Below, piece after piece: positions 1-5,959 of a DNA stretch of 12,793 nucleotides (positions are counted from its first letter, which is position 1; each line of letters begins with the position of its first letter). Below the pieces are notes generated by a model that was given only the letters and a program-made list of their open reading frames with translations, was not told the origin of the DNA and searched no databases. The stretch spans positions 1-12,793 of the forward strand of contig JASEHY010000022.1 in NCBI GenBank assembly GCA_030018555.1, written 5' to 3'. The stretch comes from Planctomycetota bacterium (GTDB lineage: Bacteria > Planctomycetota > MHYJ01 > JACQXL01). A program made the translations under genes and the position numbers.

Positions 1-79
1 GTCAACAGACTCACCCTGAACGTAGTGAAAGGTCTCATAATCGTGCTTAGAGAGATTCTTCGCTTCGCTCAGAATGACA

Positions 80-112
80 CCGTTGTCCCGATGGCTATCG
101 GGATTCAACGGT
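80..112. repeat. Nested palindrome 1
   Basis: The outer arms ACCGTTG (79-85) and CAACGGT (106-112) enclose a second hairpin, TCCCGAT (86-92) with ATCGGGA (97-103). The core TGTCCCGATGG recurs at 2064. Just upstream (about 50-77) is a single arm of the dispersed 'attcttcgcttcgctcagaatgac' type repeat. Confidence 0.75.
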
Positions 113-126
113 CTCAAAATAAGAAA

Positions 127-179
127 AGAACCTCTAATATCATCGCACACTAACTTATGTGCGAGAATTAAGAGGTTCT
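127..179. repeat. Nested palindrome 2
   Basis: The outer arms AGAACCTCT (127-135) and AGAGGTTCT (171-179) are perfect complements. Inside them lies TCGCACA (143-149) with TGTGCGA (158-164), giving a hairpin within a hairpin. The outer arm shares AGAACC with the next element. Confidence 0.75.
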
Positions 180-182
180 GAC

Positions 183-247
183 CCCGACATTCGTCGGGAT
201 AAGAACCAGTAATGGTTGGCGCCTTTGGCGCCACCCTAACTGGTTCT
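183..247. repeat. Simple hairpin plus nested palindrome 3
   Basis: A simple hairpin, CCCGAC (183-188) with GTCGGG (193-198), is followed by a nested element. Its outer arms are AGAACCAGT (202-210) and ACTGGTTCT (239-247). Its inner stem is TGGCGCC (217-223) with GGCGCCA (227-233). The element ends 4 bases before the ribosome binding site of the next gene, so the hairpin would sit in that gene's 5' leader and could affect its translation. That effect is inference. Confidence 0.75.
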
Positions 248-251
248 AAAG

Positions 252-260
252 AAGGAGGAG
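252..260 (+). promoter_or_regulatory. Strong ribosome binding site
   Basis: AAGGAGGAG lies just before two consecutive ATG codons at 264 and 267. From the GGAGG core the spacing is 5 nt to the first and 8 nt to the second, so the second ATG may be the main start. This is the only clear Shine-Dalgarno in front of any gene in the window. Confidence 0.85.
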
Positions 261-263
261 AAT

Positions 264-983
264 ATGATGGGAAGAAATAAGTGGACAAGGATAATAGGTG
301 CTGTTGTCCTAATGGGGATAACAAGTATCCTGTTATTTTGTAGTGAGCCGTCTAAGGATACAGAAACAAGTAAGATGAAACTGAAGACAGCGAAAGAAGA
401 GTCTCATCTGTGTCCGAAATGTGAGAAACATTCTGAAGAGTCAGAAACGCTCAAGAAGAAACGGAAGACAGAGGAATTTCCTCCCCAGCCACCCCTTGCT
501 GAATGGCTTGGAAAATTGCCTAAACTTGATGGGAAAATGATTGATTTACTTAAGCAGTTTGACCCTGAACGACTTGAGCACCTTTTTCACCTTATGAAAG
601 TAGAACCTGAGGCATACATAGACCTGTTTAAACGTACCAAAGAGGAGTTGATGCATCTACTTGAACTCAGAAAACGGGACCCTGAACGTTATGAACAAGT
701 CCTTAAGGAAAGAACAATGGAAAAGGAAGCAAAGGAATTAGCCATAAGATATCGTGAGTCAGGGGACAAAGAAGAAAGGGAAAAGGTTAAGAAAGAAATA
801 AGAAAACAATTAGAGGGACTCTTTGATAAGCGTGAAGCCCAGAGAGAAACCGAGATTAAAAGGTTGGAAGATGAATTAGCCAAACTGAAAGAGAAGATGA
901 AGGTCCGCAAGGCAAACCGCGATAAGATTATTGAACGTAGACAAAAAGAACTATTGGGCGAAGAAGACGATTTGGGGTGGTAA
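264..983 (+). CDS. Uncharacterised coiled-coil envelope protein with N-terminal membrane segment
   Basis: The function is not recognised. The 239-residue protein starts with a basic stretch and one hydrophobic segment (about residues 9-25) ending in LLFC at 23-26. This could be a lipobox, but Phe just before the Cys is atypical, so either a lipoprotein or a single-pass membrane anchor is possible. A CPKC motif follows at 50-53, then a Pro-rich stretch (72-78). Three short similar segments follow (DPERLEHL near 100, EPEAYIDL near 114, DPERYEQV near 139). The C-terminal half is highly charged and helical, probably coiled coil (about 140-230), ending RRQKELLGEEDDLGW. From memory, similar tails (RANRD-IIERR-LLG) occur in uncharacterised proteins of environmental bacteria. 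The start is supported by a strong ribosome binding site, with the second ATG (267) equally plausible. It is convergent with the next gene, 63 bases away, and its codon use looks normal. Confidence 0.8.
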   Translation: MMGRNKWTRIIGAVVLMGITSILLFCSEPSKDTETSKMKLKTAKEESHLCPKCEKHSEESETLKKKRKTEEFPPQPPLAEWLGKLPKLDGKMIDLLKQFDPERLEHLFHLMKVEPEAYIDLFKRTKEELMHLLELRKRDPERYEQVLKERTMEKEAKELAIRYRESGDKEEREKVKKEIRKQLEGLFDKREAQRETEIKRLEDELAKLKEKMKVRKANRDKIIERRQKELLGEEDDLGW

Positions 984-1046
984 CCTTAGAAAGCCATAGA
1001 GACACAGTGGAATTGCGGATGGCGAATTTCGTAATATATTCGGCGG

Positions 1047-1916
1047 TTATAACCCTCTTAAGAACTCAGGACGGAATTCGTTTTTACCATTGAGGTATCT
1101 ATCTATCTCTTGCAGTAACCGCTCTTTGTCTTTATTAAATGTTCCAGCCAGAGGGGCATAATTAGAGGCGTGGTTCGCTCGGAATATGGTGCCGGGACTG
1201 TCCATATTTTCAACTACCATCCTGACCTCTTTGACCATCTCTTCAGGGTCTGGTAATTCAAGACGCCCCTTCTTATAATCGTCCGCTAAAGGTGTGCCGG
1301 GAACAATCATCAGGGTGAGAAGACTGAAATATCTGGGGGTCATCTTATTGACTACTTTAGCGGTATCTATGGCGTGCTGTGTTGATAACTCTCTGCCTCC
1401 CAGTCCGATTAACCCGATAACTGACATTTTAATGCCGACGTCTTGCGCCTTGCGTACTGCGTCTATCATATCTTTAGCAGTGGCCCCCTTTTTTACCTTC
1501 TTTAATATCTCGTCATTGCCACTTTCTAATCCTAAATAGGCAATAGTAAGTTTGTGTCTGCTTAATTCAGATAGTTCTGAATCGCTTTTTTTGAGAATAT
1601 CAGAAGCATTGGCATAGATTCCGACTCGTTGTAAGTCAGGGAAAATCATCGTGAGGGCTTTGAGGATTTTCAGGAGGTAATCAGTGGGCAACAGCATTGC
1701 GTCTCCATCACACAAAAATACCCGGCGGGTATGTGGGATAAACCGTTGAGCCATAGATATATCTTCCAAAACCTCATCCAGTTTACGCACACGGAATTTC
1801 GTGCCTAAATATGTTCCACAAAAAGTGCATTTATTGTGTGAGCAACCGTAAGTTATCTGCAAGAGATAACTATCTGCCTCACTGGGCGGGCGAATTATCA
1901 TTCCTTCGTATCGCAT
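1047..1916 (-). CDS. Radical SAM protein (COG1032/Elp3-like group)
   Basis: This is a 289-residue radical SAM enzyme that probably uses an iron-sulfur cluster and S-adenosylmethionine to start radical chemistry. The substrate is unknown. The cluster cysteines appear to be C25, C30 and C33 in GCSHNKCTFC, a CX4CX2C spacing rather than the usual CX3CX2C. FLCDGDAM (67-74), LGLESGNDEILKKVKKGAT (128-146) and TLMIVPGTPL (201-210) are typical of the family, as is the tail RANHASNYAPLAGT. The frame stays open upstream for 165 more codons, but that part runs through palindromic repeats and is Arg/Pro-rich. The family normally begins (M)xYEGxxxRPPSEA, which matches the ATG at 1916. There is no Shine-Dalgarno before this start. 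A dispersed repeat ends 8 bases upstream. Confidence 0.88.
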   Translation of the reverse strand: MRYEGMIIRPPSEADSYLLQITYGCSHNKCTFCGTYLGTKFRVRKLDEVLEDISMAQRFIPHTRRVFLCDGDAMLLPTDYLLKILKALTMIFPDLQRVGIYANASDILKKSDSELSELSRHKLTIAYLGLESGNDEILKKVKKGATAKDMIDAVRKAQDVGIKMSVIGLIGLGGRELSTQHAIDTAKVVNKMTPRYFSLLTLMIVPGTPLADDYKKGRLELPDPEEMVKEVRMVVENMDSPGTIFRANHASNYAPLAGTFNKDKERLLQEIDRYLNGKNEFRPEFLRGL

Positions 1917-1923
1917 ATACTTT

Positions 1924-1945
1924 AGCCACAAAGACACCAAGACAC
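1924..1945 (-). repeat. Dispersed repeat copy ('gtgtcttggtg' type)
   Basis: Read on the minus strand, this 22-base stretch matches 12426-12447 at 19 of 22 positions. It lies directly upstream of the radical SAM start codon. Confidence 0.6.
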
Positions 1946-1960
1946 TAAAATAAAAGCAAC

Positions 1961-2035
1961 CACAGATTACATAGATAACACAGATTTTAATGGTTTTAAT
2001 CCCGAAAGCATTCGGGGTCATCGGTGTAATCTGTG
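1961..2035. repeat. Nested palindrome 4 ('cacagattac' type)
   Basis: The outer arms CACAGATTAC (1961-1970) and GTAATCTGTG (2026-2035) are perfect complements. Inside is CCCGAA (2001-2006) with TTCGGG (2011-2016). It lies in the 668-base stretch without a gene (1917-2584), whose content is otherwise only further palindromes. Confidence 0.75.
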
Positions 2036-2046
2036 AAATCTGCCTG

Positions 2047-2107
2047 CCTGTGCCCGCCTGCCTGTCCCGATGGACATCGGGACGGCAGACAGATACGGGC
2101 AGACAGG
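2047..2107. repeat. Nested palindrome 5, multi-layered
   Basis: There are four stem layers on one axis: CCTGT (2047-2051) with ACAGG (2103-2107); TGCCCG (2051-2056) with CGGGCA (2096-2101), which shares T2051 with the outer arm; CTGCC (2058-2062) with GGCAG (2084-2088); and GTCCCGAT (2064-2071) with ATCGGGAC (2076-2083). The 13 bases at 2057-2069 (CCTGCCTGTCCCG) recur exactly at 5118-5130 inside the pseudopilin gene. Confidence 0.75.
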
Positions 2108-2147
2108 TCAGGGTTCGTAGAGTGTGGTCGCCCCGATATAAACCCAG

Positions 2148-2330
2148 CCCCGCACCTATCCTTCGGATGGGTGCGGGGTGCCGCCCAACTTCGTTGGGCG
2201 AGCCTCCCGCCCACCAGGGCGAGGTTCCCGCCCCGCAGGGCGAGGCTCGCCTAAGGCGGCGCCACAGGCGACGCCAAAGGCGGGAGCGCCCGCTCCGCCG
2301 AAGCGGAAGCGAGGCGAGAGAGCGAGGCTG
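2148..2330. repeat. Dense GC-rich palindrome array
   Basis: The array opens with a long hairpin, CCCCGCACC (2148-2156) with GGTGCGGGG (2170-2178), extended by ATCC and GGAT. CGCCCAAC (2182-2189) with GTTGGGCG (2193-2200) follows. After that come many short GC-rich palindromes (CGCCC/GGGCG, GGCG/CGCC, GCTCC/GGAGC types) to about 2330. GC content is visibly much higher than in the flanking genes. Open frames on both strands here are by-products of this composition. Confidence 0.7.
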
Positions 2331-2499
2331 GGAAGGTCGCGAAGAATACAAAATTATCTGTGTCCTTCGTTCCTCTGGACTCCACGAACCCTGACGCCCC
2401 CATACGGGCAAGCTGTATGGGCGGAACGGGTAAATAATCTGTGGCTTATACTATCTGTCTGTATCATAACTTTATTCCTCGTAATTATTTAGCCGTCTG

Positions 2500-2580
2500 T
2501 CATGCCAAAGGCAGATCCCCGCCATTAGGGCGAGGTTCGCCTTCGGGCGACGCCTCTGGCGGACTTCACTCCGCTAAACA
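2500..2580. repeat. Short palindrome cluster after the pseudopilin gene
   Basis: Consecutive small hairpins are visible: TGCC/GGCA, CGCC/GGCG around 2519-2534, TCGCC/GGCGA around 2537-2551, and CGCC/GGCG around 2551-2561. They resemble the tail of the array at 2181-2330. On the minus strand they lie just downstream of the pseudopilin stop codon and could help end transcription, although no T-run follows. Confidence 0.5.
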
Positions 2581-2584
2581 ATTA

Positions 2585-5500
2585 CTATTCCTCCACCATA
2601 AATTGTTCTATTATTTCAGGCATATCCTTAAAGATAATAAAACTGATGTCGTCTATAAAAGGTGATTCTAAAAGAGGTTTATTGAAGTCATCCCCTGATG
2701 ATGACGGAATGAAAATACGGTAACGAAAGATGCTTGGGCTAATTTCTATAGTGTTTCCTTGCGTTTCATATAATGGCGAAATTGCTACCTCTTCGTTATT
2801 AAGCAGTTGTAGGGCTATAGTATTGCGTCTATTATCCCATTCATCGGGGTAATAAACTGTCCAGATGGGAATTGTTCTTGTTCTGCCCGGGCTGGAGTCC
2901 GGTCTAATTGTTATAGAGCCGGAAGTAAAAGACATTCCTTGTTTATAATATCTACCCTGAGCGAATTCCTCCTTAAAATCCGCCCTGGCAATTTTAATGT
3001 CATCTATCAGACGGATTAGTATTTCATCTATGGTAAAATCACCCGGCAGATTCCAGAAGGGGGCATCCGAATTTTCGCCCCAGCGCATGAAATTACCGGA
3101 GGAGAAATCAATATGTTGAATAATTTCCGGCGGAAATACTGCTGGCTGTCTGCCTACATATTTACTCATAGAGTCATCGCCATTGACACAAAATGCATAT
3201 ACATCAGATGGATTAAGTTTTATCTGGTATTTCTCGCCTGTTCCCAGACAATATCTACAAATACTTTTGATTGGTTCATCTTCCCCGCCTGTCCCTCGCG
3301 GGATGGTGGCTACCAAGGCGGGTCTTCCCGTCCCGACCCCGATAAAATCGGGGCGGGGTCGGGATGCCTCTGGCACCGATACTTTCCTATCTCCTCCTTT
3401 CTCACAAGCAGGACACGGGGTGGCTTCTTTAGGAAGTTTAGGATGAGTATTCCATGCAATTCCGATATGAACCCACTGATGGTGTTTTCCTTGCTTTCGC
3501 ACCTTATGTTCATCGGACATACCAGAGGGATGGGCAAAAACATATTGTTGAGGTTGATTACCGAGAGACTGGTCTATTTCCCAGAACCAGATATATTTTC
3601 CGCCAGGTGAAACACTGATAGAAGAAGACAGGTCATCATCCCCCCCCCCCTTCTGATTATATGAATAGGCAAGAGGAAAATCTATTATTGAAAAGATATT
3701 TTGTAATGGTATAAAACCATACTTTGGATGTTGGGGGTTATCTGTTTTTTTATTAATACTGAAGATGGTTCGTGGTTTAGTAGAGGTCTGATAGTAATTT
3801 GGTTTAAGCCAGAACGAAAGAGCGCCTGCAAAGAGTTTCTTTCCCCTTGATTTCTCAAAATATCCTGTCTCAAAATTACCTTCTGTCGGATAACTCGGAC
3901 AACCTGTTGCGTCTGAATAAACACCGTCAGGATATAGCATACCGCCGTCAAACACAGAGCCACGTACATAACCACTGTGTTTTTCATTGAGATTAAAATG
4001 GCACTTAAAGGTTACATTGTTACCGGAACGATTATTCTGGACAGTGGCGAGCCCTATCAGACCATCTACATAATCCCGACGGCTTTCGGGATTGATGTCA
4101 GATTCGGGATAAGACATCCCTGCACCAGCCGGAGTGATGTTGCCTCTGCTAAAATCTTCCTGCGAGGTTTCTGTATAGATTGCATATACCTGAACTACAC
4201 CTCTGGTTAAATAAGATGCTTCTATACTTAATGTATTGGCAGAAAATAATTGGCCTGACTGTCCCGCTAAGGATTTTAATACCACCCCTAAAGACTCTAT
4301 TTCAAAATATCCTCTTGACGTAAAGCAAAATTCTGTGGTATAGGTAATAAGGTCTGATTTATCCAGAGAGCGATAAACAATTCTGTCCGGATTAAACTTA
4401 TTCAGTAAAGTATTAGGATTGGCGTTTGCTTTTATGAGGTCTGCTCGTGCCTGAGAGGTCTCGTATCCTTCAGCGGTGGAAATATCGCCAAAGACACCCT
4501 CCTCCACTAAGGCATCACAAAAATTATGAAATCTCTGCCAATCCAGAAAGGGGGAGCGATTTCTTTCTTCTATAATCCTCTCCGTTATGGTTTCTATTAA
4601 ATTCTTATTCTCAGGTATCTTCAAGTCTATTGTTTTCAACTTGCCAATACTCAGATGCTCCTTACTTATCTTCGGTAAAGGGTTGTTTATCTCGTTTCCC
4701 ATCCTGATATTCACAGTGTTACCGCTCTGGTGAAGATAAACACCTTCTAAATTTGCCAGAACAGCCATCAGCACAGGTTTGCTTGCGGTATTAATATTAA
4801 TAGGGTATCTCGTTTCAAGGGTCAGAGTAACCGGAGTCATTTCCTTCCAACTGAAGATATCAATACCTTTTTGTAGTGAGGGTAGCGAACTTGTTCTTTC
4901 CGGCACTCTTCGTGGTGATGGCTTAATAACCGAGCCATCCGGCTGACCATAAAGGGTTACATAGTGTTTTAATTTATTATAAACATTCTGCGGGAGGAAA
5001 TTTAATAATTCTTCCTTGACCTTAAACCTGTCGGAAGCAGTCTTCTTCCTGCTACCCTGTCCCGAATCCCGAAGGCCTTCGGGACGGGAGTCCGCCTCTG
5101 GCGGACAGGGTGGTTGACCTGCCTGTCCCGCCAGGCGGGACACAGGCAGGATGGAACGTTTCTCAAATAGATAATTGCCCAACTGCCCGCCCGGAATTTC
5201 CGCTGAAATCCCCAGAATATAACCAAGGTTATTTAATAATTGCTGACTTCCCTTATCATCTGAATTAATATTAATTTGACTGTTAGAGTCTATAACCTTT
5301 AGAATATAAATATCCTTACCCCCTTCATATGTCTGGCTCAACTCGCCTGAATAACCCATCTTTCTGCCGTCCTGTAGATAAATAGATAATGGATTATCTC
5401 CTGTATCAGTAAGGGCAAATGACGGTCTCAAGGCACTGTTCAAGAGGCAGGTCTCAATATCAAGAACCTTATTATTATTTATATCCTCACCTTTATTCAG

Positions 5501-5779
5501 GAGATTGTTTTTATCCAGATCCTCTCCATAATAATACCAACTGCCTCCCTCCTTCTCTGCTTTCAAATCTACGAGAGCGGTGAAATCAAGGTCTCTTAAT
5601 TTATTGATAGCGGTTTCCATCCCCTGTTGTGCAAGCATTTTAGCGCGAATATTATCTAAATGGCAGTGCATCAATTCCACTTTTATTCGTTTATAGGTGT
5701 CCATGGTTATACCAAGCAGTAAAATAATAGTAGAGATAACAAGAACGGTCGCAACAAATACCTTACCTTCGTTATTCAT
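2585..5779 (-). CDS. Giant GspK/PilX-type minor pseudopilin with LamG-like C-terminal region
   Basis: This 1064-residue protein probably belongs to a type II secretion or type IV pilus-like system, as a minor pseudopilin at the tip. Residues 1-60 form a short polar N-terminus, a hydrophobic helix (about 7-24) and the segment AKMLAQQGMETAINKL, as in GspK/PilX. Two acidic Asp/Asn loops (about 87-108) resemble Ca-binding repeats. SNSQININS (165-173), YPININTAS (325-333) and IIEERNRSPFLDWQRF are GspK core signatures. GspK is usually about 300-330 residues, so this is about three times longer. The extension has LamG-like signatures (ALSFWLKP near 650, HQWVHIGIAWN, DFTIDEI near 916) and two CxxC pairs (C789/C792 and C841/C844). 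Palindromic elements lie in frame at residues about 210-242 and 805-832. A G11 run encodes Gly-Gly-Gly. The frame opens 22 codons earlier, but that part is repeat, so I use the ATG at 5779. No clear Shine-Dalgarno. Confidence 0.8.
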   Translation of the reverse strand: MNNEGKVFVATVLVISTIILLLGITMDTYKRIKVELMHCHLDNIRAKMLAQQGMETAINKLRDLDFTALVDLKAEKEGGSWYYYGEDLDKNNLLNKGEDINNNKVLDIETCLLNSALRPSFALTDTGDNPLSIYLQDGRKMGYSGELSQTYEGGKDIYILKVIDSNSQININSDDKGSQQLLNNLGYILGISAEIPGGQLGNYLFEKRSILPVSRLAGQAGQPPCPPEADSRPEGLRDSGQGSRKKTASDRFKVKEELLNFLPQNVYNKLKHYVTLYGQPDGSVIKPSPRRVPERTSSLPSLQKGIDIFSWKEMTPVTLTLETRYPININTASKPVLMAVLANLEGVYLHQSGNTVNIRMGNEINNPLPKISKEHLSIGKLKTIDLKIPENKNLIETITERIIEERNRSPFLDWQRFHNFCDALVEEGVFGDISTAEGYETSQARADLIKANANPNTLLNKFNPDRIVYRSLDKSDLITYTTEFCFTSRGYFEIESLGVVLKSLAGQSGQLFSANTLSIEASYLTRGVVQVYAIYTETSQEDFSRGNITPAGAGMSYPESDINPESRRDYVDGLIGLATVQNNRSGNNVTFKCHFNLNEKHSGYVRGSVFDGGMLYPDGVYSDATGCPSYPTEGNFETGYFEKSRGKKLFAGALSFWLKPNYYQTSTKPRTIFSINKKTDNPQHPKYGFIPLQNIFSIIDFPLAYSYNQKGGGDDDLSSSISVSPGGKYIWFWEIDQSLGNQPQQYVFAHPSGMSDEHKVRKQGKHHQWVHIGIAWNTHPKLPKEATPCPACEKGGDRKVSVPEASRPRPDFIGVGTGRPALVATIPRGTGGEDEPIKSICRYCLGTGEKYQIKLNPSDVYAFCVNGDDSMSKYVGRQPAVFPPEIIQHIDFSSGNFMRWGENSDAPFWNLPGDFTIDEILIRLIDDIKIARADFKEEFAQGRYYKQGMSFTSGSITIRPDSSPGRTRTIPIWTVYYPDEWDNRRNTIALQLLNNEEVAISPLYETQGNTIEISPSIFRYRIFIPSSSGDDFNKPLLESPFIDDISFIIFKDMPEIIEQFMVEE
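3284..3364. repeat. Nested palindromes inside the pseudopilin gene (in frame)
   Basis: Two adjacent units are visible. The first has outer arms CCCGCCT (3284-3290) and AGGCGGG (3316-3322) around TCCC (3292-3295) and GGGA (3300-3303). The second has TCCCGACCCC (3331-3340) and GGGGTCGGGA (3355-3364) around CCCCGAT (3337-3343) and ATCGGGG (3347-3353). The block is 81 bases, or 27 codons, and encodes a Pro/Arg/Gly-rich stretch between two CxxC pairs. Confidence 0.7.
3640..3650. repeat. C11/G11 homopolymer inside the pseudopilin gene
   Basis: Eleven consecutive C on the plus strand are read as G11 in the gene, encoding the Gly-Gly-Gly of KGGGDDD. The tract is in frame as given. Such tracts slip during replication and sequencing, so the true length may vary. 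Confidence 0.8.
5054..5150. repeat. Tandem nested palindromes inside the pseudopilin gene (in frame)
   Basis: The first unit has outer arms ACCCTGTCC (5054-5062) and GGACAGGGT (5103-5111). They enclose the perfect palindrome TCCCGAAGGCCTTCGGGA (5067-5084) and the hairpin GTCCGCC (5090-5096) with GGCGGAC (5100-5106). The second unit has CCTGCCTGT (5118-5126) and ACAGGCAGG (5142-5150) around GTCCCGCC (5125-5132) and GGCGGGAC (5134-5141). The encoded residues (about 210-242) are rich in Gly, Pro, Arg and Ser. Confidence 0.8.
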
Positions 5780-5794
5780 ATTAAAAGTTACAAG

Positions 5795-5902
5795 GCTGTC
5801 CAAAAAGTCAGGCGTTTGTCTATTCAACAGTGTCCCGGGTGTCATGCTGAACTTGTTTCAGGGCATGGTTCAGGGTGACAAGAATAGGACTTTTTGGACA
5901 GC
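5795..5902. repeat. Nested palindrome with 15-bp arms between exporter and pseudopilin genes
   Basis: The outer arms GCTGTCCAAAAAGTC (5795-5809) and GACTTTTTGGACAGC (5888-5902) are perfect complements. They enclose a smaller inverted repeat, TGTCA (5840-5844) plus CTGAAC (5847-5852) against GTTCAG (5868-5873) plus TGACA (5876-5880). GTTACAAG flanks the element directly on the left (5787-5794) and two bases beyond the right arm (5905-5912), like a target-site duplication. Confidence 0.75.
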
Positions 5903-5916
5903 ATGTTACAAGTTAA

Positions 5917-5959
5917 AAGTTACAGGTTTTCCCGCTAAAAGCGGGATAACCTGTAACTT
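5917..5959 (-). terminator. Nested hairpin at the exporter stop codon, possible terminator
   Basis: The outer stem AAGTTACAGGTT (5917-5928) with AACCTGTAACTT (5948-5959) encloses TCCCGCT (5930-5936) with AGCGGGA (5940-5946). Read on the minus strand, it begins at the TGA stop of the exporter gene and is followed by TTTTAACTT, so it could work as an intrinsic terminator. It also belongs structurally to the palindrome family. Confidence 0.55.

Noticed and set aside
1..13. A match between the window start (gtcaacagactca) and the reverse complement of 8022-8034
   Set aside because: It is short with a mismatch and is truncated by the window edge, so it cannot be shown to be an element end.
1917..2411. 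A 165-codon N-terminal extension of the radical SAM gene that stays open upstream
   Set aside because: It runs through palindromic repeats, is Arg/Pro-rich, and the protein family starts at the RYEG...RPPSEA segment matching ATG 1916.
1990..2665. Several open frames on both strands across the GC-rich repeat array
   Set aside because: They overlap each other on both strands, consist of repeat-derived Arg/Pro/Gly/Ala-rich sequence, and show no recognisable domain.
3640..3650. A frameshift in the pseudopilin at the G11 tract
   Set aside because: As given, the frame continues through the tract and the LamG-like signatures follow in the same frame, so the gene is intact.
5780..5845. A 22-residue extension of the pseudopilin from an upstream ATG
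   Set aside because: It is encoded inside the repeat element, and a pseudopilin needs a short polar N-terminus directly before its hydrophobic helix, as given by the ATG at 5779.
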